From: Gamarada debralockiae
Taxonomy: Eukaryota > Ascomycota > Leotiomycetes > Helotiales > Hyphodiscaceae
NCBI GenBank assembly: GCA_002803225.1
Contig: NXFV01001522.1
Span: forward strand, 1 to 54,660
Direction: 5' to 3'
DNA: 54,660 bases
Program-made: the position numbers and the translations under genes
The notes under the pieces: model-generated
Databases searched by the model: none
Seen by the model: only the letters and a program-made list of their open reading frames with translations
What the model was told of the DNA's origin: nothing
Shown here: in pieces, positions 34,231-46,185 of the stretch
How positions within the stretch are numbered: position 1 is the first letter of the stretch
Layout: each line of letters opens with the position of its first letter

Positions 34231-36214
34231 ATCCCTTGCCAGATTAGTGGGTAAGGAACGATGGCATTTTGAAGACCGAATCAAAAATAGAATCCCTGAG
34301 GGGGGTTGAGCAATCCGAAGTCTGTAGTCCGCGCTCGAGAGAGTGTCGTGAAAGGAACAGGGAAGGAGTTGGAATAGCCAATTTTGAGCACAAACTCTGC
34401 CTAGACTGGCTGGCCAGTGAATCTGCTTTGAACAGGAAAAATGAAGTTCTCAAGAAGAGTGTGGGAAATTAGCCAGTAGATTTAGAGTCGGCCAAATTTT
34501 CGCTCCTTTTTTCTATATAGTGAGCGAGTCCTGACCAGGTAATATGAGAGATGCCAAAGAATGGCAGGAGAGACTGTAAGCAGCACCTAAAATGCAGCTG
34601 TCGACATACCCCTTGATATAAGCTTAAGGTAGGCCTCCGCTTATTGGCACGTATTACGGCACGCAACCTATGATTGTGCAAATTGGCCAAGGGTAGAACT
34701 ACACCAAACCGGCTCCAAGAAGGGACACAGGGTTTGGCTGTATACGTCCGTACAGGGTCCTCAGACCTCGAACCATTCATGCAGACAAAGAAGTGTCTGT
34801 ATTGGGTTGAAGCTATGGAACAGCAAATGCCGGGACTCCCACTGGACGTGCCAGTTCGACAGAGATTAGATACGCGATCTGGAGTATCGGTTTCGCAATA
34901 CAGTACCTCGCTATAAGAATACGATCGGGACCCGAAAATCACAAGAGTATAGTCAGGTATTCTTATATCAAGGTCTCACGACTTAGAAAATCAAGAAACG
35001 GGGCCCAAGAATCGATTCTTATTAGTCAGGTATTCTTATGTAGAGTATTCTTATAGCGAGGTTCTACTGTACGCCCATTCCAAAGGGGTGTGAGCTTTGA
35101 TCTTTAGAAATACTTATAACTCTTTAGAGTACTGTAGACTCTCTAGACAACTAATATAGCGCACTTTGCGCCGATGATTAATTAACCTCACCGTCGGAAT
35201 CTTGAAGATAACCACCAATCTTAAGTAAACGGACGATTAGAAAGAAATCTCTTGTCGAGTAATATTCGTGAGACCTCGCATCTTGTGGCAATTGGACTCA
35301 ATATTACAGCAGGTCATTTTAACAAGGCACAATTTAGGAAGTTGGTGCATGATTGGTTATATTGCCAAATGCAGTAGGATTAGCATATGGCTCAGATCAC
35401 TCCTGCATATCATCAGACCACCTCACTTACTCAATCTAGCTCAGGTTTACTCACCCACAGCCCGGGGTAAAGCAGCAATAGTTCAGGCCCAGAGGCGAAA
35501 GTGGAAAATTCTTATGTCAAGCTTCTGACGTTGAATGAGCTGTTTCTTCGATGTCGAAGTTGGACCCCTCCACCATGCAAGAACAAATTTTAAGCCAATG
35601 TGTCCCTGTCCGATCCATGCCCAACAGCAGAAGTAGTTGCGAACTGATTCTAATAGCTTAGAACTCGTAGAATATAGATGTCAATTGAGGAAAATAATAA
35701 TACCTAGCGGAGCATCTCATTACAATCTCCGATAAGGACATAATCACATAAGGACTTCAAACTTGATACCTGCTCCTCTTTGCTGATCTAAAGCTTGTGC
35801 CACCGAAACTCCGAGCGGCGTGGTAGGGATTTCAAGCTATTGAATGAGCCCTAGTAATTCTCAACTATCAGCACCAGGTCTGGACATATCGCTGAGTTAT
35901 CTTCAACAGCCTTCATGATCTTATCATTATCTGGATGAGGCTCGTCGTACATCAGGTTTCAACTTGCCAATGCTCAGTGGACGTTTCACAAGTGACGCTC
36001 AACCTTGGTTCCTTTCTGTGCATGGACAGTCTGGTATATTCTCCGTAACGCTGTGGTGGCAGTGTACTTCCCATGAGTTGGCATCTTTATAGTAGGTATA
36101 TGAAGTTTGAAGTTAGCTATTTCATCTCTATCTATGATTGCACGGATATAAATAAGGACCTAAATGTGATGCCGGTCGAAAATCTTGTTTGTGTAATAGC
36201 CTTCACGTAGATTA
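34231..36214. other. intergenic with one MITE
   Basis: Apart from the MITE at 34901-35069 I find no supportable gene. Open frames at 34469-34942 overlap the MITE end and carry no domain. The stretch from 35.1 to 36.2 kb has only short chance frames. Confidence 0.55.
34901..35069. mobile_element. 169-bp MITE with TA duplication
   Basis: The left end CAGTACCTCGCTATAAGAAT and the right end, reverse-complemented CAGTAGAACCTCGCTATAAG, are flanked by TA (34899-34900 and 35070-35071). Inside, GTCAGGTATTCTTAT occurs twice (near 34954 and 35026). The subterminal TTAGTCAGGTATKCTTAT is shared with the larger element at 46823, so the two belong to related families. The ends are pogo/Tigger-like. No coding capacity. 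Confidence 0.85.
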
Positions 36215-36916
36215 TTATACCAAAACCCCATCCCTGCTTGCCCGCATAACCTTCACCACTGGCATTTCCCGCCCTGTATCATCCTGTATAAGCTCCTCAA
36301 AATAACGCTTTGCATCCTCGATCAATGTCTCGCAATATCCCTCCTGAACCCATTCAACCTCTACAAACTCTAGTTTTCCTTTCTCCGGGCCTTCAAACAA
36401 CGGATAGAAGCATACACACGGAAATCCTGGATCTCGAACCACAACAACAACCTCCTTCAAATTTCTAAATTTATACATCTCAACCATATAATCTTCAATG
36501 CCTCCGCCCCAATGATCCCGCCAAAGCATCTCTTCGACAGCAATGCGACTAATTGTGTCACTTATTTCCTCCGGAAATTTAGATCCGCATTTTTCGGCGT
36601 CTATCCAGTTCCAGGCGGGCAAGTACAGCGTGTCGAGAGTTGGATTGAAATAAATCTGGGCCAGAGAGATGCCGTTCGGAAAGGAAAGCACATAGTGCTC
36701 AAGAGTAACCATTCGAGACTCGTGGTTTACTGTAAGTAGCGACGGAGTTGCAGAAGGGGAATAAAAACGCATAGTCCCATCCTCGACTATCTGGCAGAGC
36801 TCGACGATGCGGCGATCAGAAATAGCGTACGTCCATATCTTGAGGCGAATCTCAGTTGGTAGACTACTAAAAAGCCTGAATTCCGAGGGTTTGTTTATCT
36901 TAGGTTCTTGGGTCAT
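36215..36916 (-). CDS. 2EXR-domain protein
   Basis: A single-exon 233-residue protein. Residues ~12-35 read FRLFSSLPTEIRLKIWTYAI, the F-box-like start of the 2EXR domain. SLLTVNHESR follows, then an LPAW motif, as is usual for this fungal family. The start ATG is the first in frame. 2EXR proteins are abundant in filamentous ascomycetes and have no proven function. The F-box-like segment hints at protein-protein contacts. The gene stands alone between the MITE-bearing gap and the P450. Confidence 0.9.
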   Translation of the reverse strand: MTQEPKINKPSEFRLFSSLPTEIRLKIWTYAISDRRIVELCQIVEDGTMRFYSPSATPSLLTVNHESRMVTLEHYVLSFPNGISLAQIYFNPTLDTLYLPAWNWIDAEKCGSKFPEEISDTISRIAVEEMLWRDHWGGGIEDYMVEMYKFRNLKEVVVVVRDPGFPCVCFYPLFEGPEKGKLEFVEVEWVQEGYCETLIEDAKRYFEELIQDDTGREMPVVKVMRASRDGVLV

Positions 36917-37325
36917 GATGCGGGACTAAGAGACAAGTATAAGAGTAATAATGGGCTGAGGTCGGATATGGATAAACCTTTTTCGGGTTTATAAAGTGTT
37001 GAAGTACTCGGAGTCAGTTAGTATGAGTCACACCGTGCGTGCGACTCAGGAAAATTACTAAAATATGAGATGAGTAATCAAAACTTTTAGAATAATTTGC
37101 ATTTATAGGCGACCTGAGTGTACGGGCGAGCTGCGCTCGCCCCACTATTTCCGGACAGGATATTGAGCATTAAATTTGATTATATTGAAGGTAGCCTCGC
37201 CTTCTGATACGGAAAGTCTTTCTCAAATCCAAAATATTGGATACTATAATCCCCGAATTGTAGGAAGTTGGAAAATGAATTTCTAATCAGATCACGAATT
37301 TTTCATTCCAACCATAGTCAGAATT

Positions 37326-38918
37326 TCACTCCCCTGTTTCAATCACTCTTCTCCGAACCGTGAGCGGCATCGAGCCTAGATGCAAATTCATCGTTTCCCG
37401 TCTCTCAGGCTCCCAGTTCGGATGCGGCAACTGGAACTCATACCGATGCAACACACTAGCAAGCAAGACTGTCTGTTCCAAATACGAAATATTCCGACCA
37501 ATGCAACCTCTTGCGCCTGCAGAAAATGCGACAAAATAAGGCTGGAGAGCCTTTCCCTCCTCGCCAAGCCAGCGTTCAGGATTATACACCTCCGCATCAG
37601 GGAAGACCTTCTCATCGCGATGAGCCACAAATGCGCTTATCGAAACAGTCGTTCCTCCAGGAATAAGATCACCGCGAATGGACCATCCCTCTTGTGGAGT
37701 GATGCGTGGCAGACCGTGTGCGGTGGGAGGATACAGACGCATGCTTTCATCAAGACATGCTCGCAAATACGCCAGATGTCGAACTTTCTCGTACGGAACC
37801 ACAACTTCATCAGGTTGAACAACTGCGTCAATTTCCTCCCTCAATCTTTCCATACATTTCGGGTTGCGTAGGAGCTGGTACATGACGTTTGCCATGGCGA
37901 TAGCGGTCGTCGTCGAGCCAGCATTCATCATTATTGAGACCTCAGCCACGATCTCTCCCCATTCGAGCGATTGTGGTCTGCCTCTCTTGTCATCCATCAA
38001 TGATGTGAAGAAATCATCGAGCTTTTCGCCATTATTGTAACGATGAAGTCGATCCTTGGCCAAGTGTAGCACAATCCCGTCCCACCCATCACTGAGACGC
38101 CAAAGATTGCGATACCAAGGCGAGAACAGCTTCGTGATCTTAACCAATGTCTTATACCAGTCATATGACCACACGATGCCAGATTGAGCCCGAGCAACAG
38201 CATACAAACACTCTCGAAAGTTAACCTCGGAGACGGTGCCATCTGGCTTTTCGGATAAGCAGCGGTCGTGGCCAGCGTCGAGAAAGCCAAGTCGTTTGCT
38301 TAGTCCAATATCCGCAATCGCATCGAGGGAGAAGAAGTTGGTCCATGCTCTGTAGTCAACAGTTGTTCCAGGGATGGATGTACAATAATCGAAGTGTTTG
38401 ATGAGACGAGCCACCTTGTCTGCAACTTTGAATTCCCACTCTTCCAGATTCTTGAGTGCATAAGCTGCTGAGAGGACCTTGCGCTTACGACCATGGTCAC
38501 TTTTGTCGATAACGTCGGCGAGATGGTAGTGAGTTCCTGCCGTAACGATGTATTGTCCATCTTTGATACATTTTGTATTATGTCCATATATATCCTATTT
38601 CGCAAGTCAACTTTTTTGCTCTGCGGACGACAGAAAATGGAGCCATCTAACCTTGATAGCTTGCGCATCGCCAAATGACAATGAATTTGGACCCGTCCGA
38701 ATAACAGGATATTTCTTGTGTAATTCTGCTAGCTTCTTCGATCGAAACCCCCGATGTGACTCAATCATGAAGGATATATTGGTCATCCCGGCAAAGCTGT
38801 CCAGTGCTGGGAATCTCCTCAATCCTTTTAAGTCTCGGAAATATTCGATGACAGGCAGGACAAACAAATACAGGAAGGAAAGTGAGGCAACAACTGTAAC
38901 AAAAGTGTAGCCCAGCAT
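37326..38918 (-). CDS. cytochrome P450 monooxygenase
   Basis: Exon 1 (38918-38652) and exon 2 (38594-37326) join in phase 0 and give 511 residues. The N-terminus (TFVTVVASLSFLYLFVLPV) is a membrane anchor, so the enzyme should sit on the ER. Landmarks: the I-helix NAGSTTTA (the usual acidic residue before Thr is replaced by Thr), the K-helix DESMRLYPP giving ExxR, PERW, and the heme loop FSAGARGCIGR with its Cys ligand. Family members oxidise small molecules in secondary metabolism or detoxification. The substrate is unknown. The adjacent damaged C6 regulator and the ruined esterase make a decayed metabolic cluster possible. Confidence 0.93.
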
Positions 38919-39441
38919 GTTGAAGGTGAACTTTGAAACCTTTTCTTTGAATTGTATTCTTGTGTTGTGTGGAGGGTTGGAGCTGGTGTTGGGAATTGAA
39001 CGAATTCTCAAATTTAGACTCCTCCTATATCTATGTTCTCGACCAAGATCAACATCTTCCCGGAACTCAGTGGGATTTGGGCTTGTTCCTATTTGGTATT
39101 TCCAACATGAGTATTTCGTATCCAGACGCAAACGGCAATTGCCACTTGAAAAGGCTAGCTCAAAGTAGTTATTTTGCGGGGTTGAACTACATCCATCAGA
39201 ATCCTGATTGGATATATCTTTTCTGTATGTGGGAAGTCGCTCCGAACATCCAACTTGGATTCGAAATACCCATTTTAGCTAAAAGTTCTCCATACGCTGC
39301 CGAAACCGCAACGAATAACTGTGAACTTCCCCATAGGACTTGATGTCTTTCTCCACCAAATGCTCTCGAGCAAAGCACTTTATGTCATATTCCATACATT
39401 ATGACGTCAAAAGCCGTCTCGTCAATGATAACTTGGCGGCT
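38919..39441. other. P450 promoter region
   Basis: Lies between two minus-strand genes: the P450 promoter and the 3' side of the C6-like regulator. No supportable gene. Confidence 0.5.
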
Positions 39442-41537
39442 CTAAGATTCGTAACCTTGGTCTAAAGAATTCCACTGCTCTTCTAATTCCGAAGCAATAC
39501 TACTCGTCCTCCAACCGGTAATCTTCTCCATTTGTTGGAGAAATGAAATCGCTACTTGCCGCTCCTGTGGGTTATCTAGGTAACATCCACCTACCAATCG
39601 CATTAACTCCAACTCTATTTTACTTTCAGTTCAGGAATTGGATATACGCACAAGCAGTCAGAATATGGCTTGTCGTAAACCAAGTGTTTTGCACGTGAGG
39701 GTTTCCAAGCGCCAATCCCAAGATGATACCTAGATAATTGGACACGGATCTCTACTACAGGTCAACCTTGAGACCACTGTTTTCTTAGATCTGTCACTCA
39801 CCTCTATTTTCCGTCTGCCGCGGAATGATCCAATTCCAAGTGACAAATTGGATGGTTGGTATGTTGTGGTGAATATTTTCGCGAGATAATAATACTGCAC
39901 GCCCACCACTTCAAAGCCACTAATTAGAAAAAACAAAGACTCTCCAACAAAAGAAGGGGGTTCTTACCGTGATAAGAACTGAGCATCCATATCTCCGGGA
40001 TGATATTCTGTTCCCCAGATGCTTGGAAGCTGATAGGATTGAATGAATCTGGCTTTGACTGAATCCACCCTTCAATCTCACCCTCCAGCACTTGCCACTT
40101 CTCCGCCGAGCTGTCTTGTTCGGGGTCGAAAGCAAGAGAGAGGACTTTAGCGAATAAATGGACCATTACATTTGCCCAAGCACTATCGTCGCATTTGTTA
40201 AACGCATTCGATTCCAGGTAATTTTCCAATCTTATTCTAATCGGTTGTCTGTGAACTAGAGCTAAGTAAATATCCTGGCGTAGCGAGATCCAACTCGCGG
40301 CTTCACCCAAACCACCAGAGGAAGAGAACTTCGCTATCGAGTTAAGGAGTCTTGTAGAGCCGAGTTGATGGCATCTGTTGTCCTCAACTTTGTTGAAGTT
40401 AGCTTTTCAAGGGGTCAGAGCCAAAATCAGGAGACTTACTATCTCTCTCCTCGTAAAAGCGCAAGAGGACGATAGCAGCCAGCAGATTTTCATCGCCATT
40501 TTCCTCTAGTTCGGAGAGCGTGGGGACAAGCAGCGACACACTTTGGCTGTAGTATCGGAATGCTTCGGATTCATCGTAATTAGAGGTTCGGGAAAGATGT
40601 TGTGCGGAGTGGGCAAAGATCGCGTACAAAAGAATCGGATTTTTCATTGCCCTCTGGGGAACAACTGTTGCGAAGTGAAGACGAGGATCCGTAGCATCTG
40701 CCTGTATGATACACTCTGTTGGTTCTAAGAACTTAAAATTTGATGGATGTCTTACCCAAGGTGCGAGGTTATCAACATAGTGACGGAGTAAGAAAGCTTC
40801 TCGCCTGGACAGAAGCTGGGTCGAAAGGTGCTGGTATAATTTGGGAACTGGATAGTTTCTTGTGGTCGGTAATACGGTGAAACGGAGTGAGATTGAATCA
40901 TTGGGAGAGCTGCCATCTGGGAAAGTTGAGACAGGGCTGGCAAGTTGTTGTTCATCATCAATCCAATGCCCCTGTGCATCTGCTTGAGTGATCTGAGGCT
41001 CTTCATGGAAGGAGTTCCGTAACGCGTCGGGTTCAGGATCACCGCTCGACACCGGGCTTGCCTCTAAGCTTGATGGTGGTGAGTTGTATGGATTCTTATC
41101 TGACGGGGAGGTGTATCCAGGGGCAGTTTCCGTAGCAAGATGATAAGCAGAAGCCAGGCATGTAGCAGCTTGATTGTGGGAATTGTCGTCATCTTCGGTA
41201 AAGGATTCGCTAACGAAGTCAACTGGAGTTGGAGCTTTCAGCGATTCATCGCATAAGTCTCTCGGGGAAGAACAACCTTACCAATTTGAGGTGTTGATAC
41301 CCACACTTGGTTGGGCTTGTACGCGAAGAGGACCTTCCTGGTATCTCCCCCACTTCTTTGAGACACGAAGTGAACTCGTTTAAACCTGAAATTAGAGCCG
41401 CGCTTGCATTCACGATTGGCTTTAGAGCACTGTTGGCAAGCCTGGGTGCCCTCGTCAATGATACCTAAGATTTGGGAAGAGGCGGTAAGCACCATACGGC
41501 TTCTCGAGCGGAGAGGTAGACAAATGACCACAAACAT
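39442..41537 (-). CDS. fungal regulator with an incomplete zinc cluster
   Basis: Exon edges that keep phase: ...-41282, 41222-40440, 40387-39968, 39908 onward, then shorter C-terminal exons to a stop at 39442. The last junctions are uncertain. The protein has only the second half of a Zn2Cys6 cluster: DEGTQACQQCSKANREC. Where KC-D is expected before DEG, the sequence reads IID, and no CxxC motif is found upstream to 41700. The rest matches the fungal C6 regulators: RKVLFAYKPNQVWV, a helical middle (RLHFATVVPQRAMKNPILLY) and LLAAIVLLRFYEERD. Without its first three Cys it is unlikely to bind DNA as a C6 protein. It may be 5'-truncated, or an exon may be missed. Confidence 0.7.
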
Positions 41538-42341
41538 TTCTGATGACGGTCGCGGCAATGATTACTACATCTGAATTAGCCAAGGTTTCTAGAAGATCTC
41601 CTGAAAGACGAACCAGCATATTTGAGGTGCCATTCTATGGCGATTCTATGGAGTGGAGCCCAGAACCAGCTTAGATGGTCAAAGAGACTGTTCGGTAGGA
41701 AAGAAATCTCTCATCATTCATTAACCATCGTTCAACCAGCATGTAATGTGAGAAACATTGATCCGATAACGGACACTTTTTCCATGTTGAGAAGCGCGGC
41801 ATGTTGATGGGCTTCAAAAAGGTATATATGCTGCGACCAGTCGCATTTGTGGCGCAAGGAAAAGAGGGTGGGGTTAGGCTTGATGCGGGGTCGAGTCCAT
41901 TAGGAAATAGAGGCCGAGTCCGTACCCCAGAACGGGGTTCCGCCAAACGCCGACGAAAAACGGCTATGAATTTTGCTAGGCCAAAGTTTTCTCGTGTAAC
42001 CCCGCGATTGCCCCACAAACCGCAGTCTCCTAGCGGAACACATTCCCCTCTAGGCTTCTTGTTTCTTCCCAATTGAGCCGGGAACTTCTGATGATACATT
42101 CCATACTCGTGACGGGGACTGTTGTGGGACTCGTAGTTTAGCTGATCGGAAAAGATTCCCCTTCAATTGAATACCTGAGAAGTCATGATACACGTATCCA
42201 TACCGTGCCCAAGCGGGTCATGTTCTCTCTACTTTCTAGTACATAAAGGTAAGATGTAGCCCACTGAATGGCCATTTCCTCTCTGCCTCTCCTCAACACT
42301 TCCAAGCGCCCTTTTCTCGTTCCTCCTAAAGGGCATGAATC
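41538..42341. other. intergenic, promoter of the Gfo/Idh/MocA gene
   Basis: No gene is supported. The open frames at 41671-42099 on both strands are shadows of each other without features. Confidence 0.5.
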
Positions 42342-43583
42342 ATGACAATCTCCAAGCTCAAAGTCGGTATGGCCGGCCTAGGACGCATGGGAAAGCGACA
42401 CGCCCTGCATCTCCTAACACGAACGCCTCGCGCTGAACTTGTCGCCGCTTTCTCCCCCGACGAGACCGAACTTGACTGGGCCCGAACAAATCTCGAGCCC
42501 TACGGCGTAAAACTGTATCAGAACTATGATGAGATGCTCTCATTCGATGGTCTGCAAGCAGTTTGTATCGCCACGGTCACAACTGTGCATGCGGAGGAAG
42601 CAATCAAGGCGATTGACAAAGATCTCCACGTACTCTGCGAGAAACCACTTTCCACATCGGTTGAAATCGTACGTCAGTTCTAACATCAGATTGGGATGAG
42701 GGGTTATGTTCTGACAGTCGTGGCAAGTTTAGTCGCTGCAGGTCGTCGAGGCGGCGCAGAAGAAATCCCATCTCAAAGTCATGTGTGGGTTCTCTCGCCG
42801 ATTCGACGCTTCGTATCGAGATGCTTTCGAGAAAGCGGATGCCGGAGTGATTGGACGCCCCTCGATTATTAGATCGCAGACTTGTGATAAACATGATCCG
42901 AGTGGGTTCTTTGTGAACTACGCCAAATTCTCTGGTGGCTGCTTTGTGGATATGTCAGGTCTGCCTCTGAATCAAAACAATGTGGAATTTCGACTGACAT
43001 ATTTTAGTTCACGATATCGATCTTGCATTGTGGTTCTTTGGCGAAGACTCGGTAGTGAAATCCGTGTCAGCTGCTGGAATCACGGCCGTAGCACCGGGAT
43101 TGAAGCAGTACCAGGATTACGACAATGCTGTGGGCATCGTTGAATTCCACGGCGGCAAGGTTGCTTACTTTTACTGCTCACGAATGATGGCGCATGGCCA
43201 GGAAGACACCACCGAGATCATTGGCACAAATGGGAAGCTGACTGTGAATGGCAACCCACAAGCCAATTTGGTTAATGTATATTCCGCCACTGGCATTACT
43301 CGAGAAGTTCCGCCCCACTACTATGGCCGGTTTGAACATGCTTTTGTTCAGGTATGGCGATGATCATGATTACTCAATGATGATCTGAATCCCTGTTAAT
43401 GTTTATTTTTAGGAGGCGAATGAGTGGACCAATTCCTGTCTCGATGGAACGAAACTGCCCATGAAGATCGGCGGCGCCTTGCGCGCTGTTGAAATCGGGT
43501 CATATCTTCAAGAAGCTTTGAGAACCGGGAAAAAGCTCTACTTTGACGACATTGAAAATAGAATAGAGCAGGCTTCTTTGTGA
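42342..43583 (+). CDS. Gfo/Idh/MocA oxidoreductase, inositol 2-dehydrogenase-like
   Basis: Exons 42342-42668, 42742-42958, 43008-43351 and 43413-43583 keep phase and give 352 residues, the normal size. The N-terminal Rossmann fold has GLGRMGKRHA for the nucleotide, the conserved CEKPLS turn near residue 100, and the catalytic-domain VDMSVHDIDLALWF run with the His-Asp pair typical of inositol and related sugar dehydrogenases. The family oxidises a ring or sugar hydroxyl using NAD(P). Inositol 2-dehydrogenase, which makes 2-keto-inositol, is the closest type by motif and would pair with the Itr-type carrier at 30.6-32.3 kb. Substrate and cofactor remain inferred. Confidence 0.92.
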
Positions 43584-43616
43584 TGTTCATAGGCATGTCG
43601 AATACAAGATTTCCAA

Positions 43617-45287
43617 TCACTCTTTTCCTTTCTGATTCGTGTTGTGAAACTCTTCGAGATGAAGTCCGCAGAGGCGCTCTTCAAGTGATTTGATCTTCTC
43701 CTCGACCAATTGTTTGAATCCGTGTGCAGGCTCGGGGTACTTTCCATCAATGCGAGTCCGTGAAATATCATCACAAAGGGCCTCGACTTTTATTTCTCGA
43801 AATGTCTCGATAAGGGAGGTGAAGTCGACATCTGAGTAAGGTGTCTCCGGGGGCGGCCAGATTCCGGCTTTTGAGGAACTTTTGAGCAACGAGCCCAGCA
43901 GCATTGCATCGCAAGACTCTGCACGACCCAAGTCCCCCTGACCGCATAGGACCTCAGGTCGTTGATATCTCCTGATCGTATGTTCGACAAGGGCATAGAG
44001 TTCGAATAAAGCGTCTTTGCGCTGAGTTTTGATTGCATCTGCACAGCATTAGCACCTCATTCTGGCTAATCTGCTCCTTTCGACGCATGAGATAGCATTC
44101 ATTCAACCCAGTCGAGCGATTGAACTTGACTGTCATAGGTTGTTATAACTTATTACTTGAAGCGTCAATTTCGGTCAATCAACAGGATCGAGGAGCTGAA
44201 CTTCAATTGCTTCAATAGAATGAGCGATTGAACTTTAGATCATTCGACTTGAATGAACGATTATTGTGCCAATTTTCAGCATAGGAGACTACCTACCAAT
44301 GATCGGCTGTGGGATTGGAGTGCCTTCTTGAATATCTTCGTCAAACCTATCGTCTCCTTCCTGCTCGATTATCTGAGTAAGGCGTTTGAATTCTTCAGGC
44401 TTCCGGAACACCCAGGCAATCCCAAGCCAAGTCAACAAGGGACCGGAGTAATGGGTGGGAATACTGCCTTTCAAATCCTCAATCCACGTATCGGAAAACA
44501 TCTCAACGACCTCCTGAATCTGGTATTTGTCAACCAAGATTGACATTTTCCCTAGAAGGTATACATCCACCGTTCGAGGAACCTCTCTTGTTCGGCCATG
44601 TATAATGTTCAGCAGTATAATGAAGGGAACCGGATCGTCGTCGGGAAGGTAGACTTCGACTTTGCCTGCAGAGTGAAGTGCTTTGCCTTCCTTGAAATTA
44701 TCGAGCTGTAGCATAGCTTTGAAGACTGGAGATGCGAGCATCATATGTTTTGACGAAACCAGCATATGTACCTCTATATTCGGCTCCTTGGGCTCGACCT
44801 TTTCTAATTGTTTGTGTGCGTTGAGCCATTTAACTCTCCTCCACCAGACGTGGCACTTCTATCTTCGGACTCGTCCGGTTCTGTCCGAGTATTTACGACA
44901 GCATTCGTATTTCCATCCGGCAGAGTATCTACCCCGTTTGTTCCAGTTTCGTTTTCTGCTGAGTCGCTCGTCCGATCTAAATCATTCGCTGTCGGGGGCA
45001 TTGGAGGGCGGGAGAGCACGAGCAGGAGGTCGCCATCAGGATCAAAGGTAGGCGACTCCACGGTCATTTCGTTCGGGTGTAAATCGTTCAATAAATCTGA
45101 GTGCTTCAAGATAGAGTCTGTGGGGAAGCCAGGGGCTATTCCCGGTATCTACGACTCTTGTGCTTCCTCGTAACTCAAGAGTCGTGTTTCGAGCCTTCGA
45201 GAGTTTTCGACTGGCGAGTTGGGATTCCGAGATCGTACTTGAGAACTGATCAAATTCCGAGCTTGTGACTGCGTCAGAGTAGTTCAT
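43617..45287 (-). CDS. BTB/POZ-domain protein of a fungal family
   Basis: Proposed exons: 45287-45239, 45117 to about 44898, about 44859-44298 (last coding base 44297) and 44038-43617. The first and last junctions keep phase (donors GTACGA and GTAGGT). Between exons 2 and 3 the frame changes; a very short intron starting GTAAAT could restore it, or there is a frameshift. The BTB core reads SPTFDPDGDLLLVL, then after a gap MLVSSKHMMLASPVFKAML, with IIHGRTREVP and LLGKMSILVDKYQ. The C-terminal part has TQRKDALFELYALVEHTIRR and the conserved CDAMLLGSLLKS. Fungal BTB proteins of this type may be CUL3-adaptor-like; the role is unknown. The last intron (258 nt) is long for this genome and contains three CGATTGA-type motifs. 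Confidence 0.75.
44039..44296 (-). other. unusually long intron carrying CGATT motifs
   Basis: This 258-nt intron (GTAGGT...GTGCAG, branch-like GCTAAT) is several times longer than other introns here. It contains GAGCGATTGAAC near 44109 and again near 44222, and TGAACGATT near 44250, the same word found in other gaps of the window. Confidence 0.6.
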
Positions 45288-45420
45288 GTGTTCAATTGAT
45301 CATACTAATTTACCTGTGATAGAGAATATAGAGAATTCCCAGTAGGAAAGTATCCACGAAAGGACGAGGCTATTGTGTTGCAGTTTCAGGGCTAGGCTAG
45401 CTCGAGGTTTTGCCATCAGC

Positions 45421-45629
45421 CGTTACTGCTCCTCCGGCCACCCGTACCCGTCAAATTTGTATGGTAAAATGCCATCTTTTCAATATTTTTCAAAAACAGC
45501 ATTTATCGGAAATATGATTTGACAGAAACCAATTTTTGATCAAGCACTACAATAAAAAGTTTGTAGAATTATTTTGATAATTTTCAAAATTTGTAGCTAG
45601 AAATTTGAGTGGCTGGAGGAGCAGTGACG
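45421..45629. mobile_element. ~209-bp inverted-repeat element
   Basis: The left end CGTTACTGCTCCTCCGGCCA and the right end, reverse-complemented CGTCACTGCTCCTCCAGCCA, match over about 20 bp. The match resumes at TCAAATTT after a short gap. The interior is AT-rich and non-coding. I found no unambiguous target duplication, so the superfamily is unknown. Confidence 0.7.
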
Positions 45630-46185
45630 TTTTCTAATAGTCGGACTAAATCGCCCTGTACTGCGCCTGGCTCAACAAATACCCTACGTTCTGCGAAGTC
45701 CGCCCCTCCTTCTAGCAAAGCCGCTCCTAATACTGAGCCTGGTTAACAAATGTGACGGTCTTTACAATTGTAAGAGCCTCGCTTAGATCACGTGTAGCAC
45801 TATGGGCTGGGCTATATTTTCTCTTTCTCTGACCTTCTATCTTCTCTTCTTTCTTCTTTAGTTTAGAATCCTCGTCTATACGATACGGTAGTAGAAAATC
45901 GAAGCTATTGGCCCGAGGTTTTCCTGCCTTCGTGACAATTACAGGCAGTATATTGCATTTTTATTTGGTGTTTACTAAGGCTTCTTGTATAGCTAGAATA
46001 TTATACAAGAGAATAGGCTTGTCTATAAGTAGCAGCGCTATGGCTTTGTCTTTGCTTTCCTGTACATTATATTAGAGGACTTTAAGCCTATTTATAAGAG
46101 CTAGTTTGAATAGGGACCGGCGATAGCGCATCTCGAATATCTTGGGTACCATGGGCGGCCCTATTATGGCGTCTCTGGAAATTTA
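45630..46185. other. AT-rich non-coding stretch
   Basis: No gene is supported. Short pieces and stop-rich frames suggest worn transposon sequence, but I recognise no domain. Confidence 0.4.

Noticed and set aside
41671..42099. 142-codon minus-strand frame and its plus-strand partner
   Set aside because: Each mirrors the other, with no domain or intron signals.
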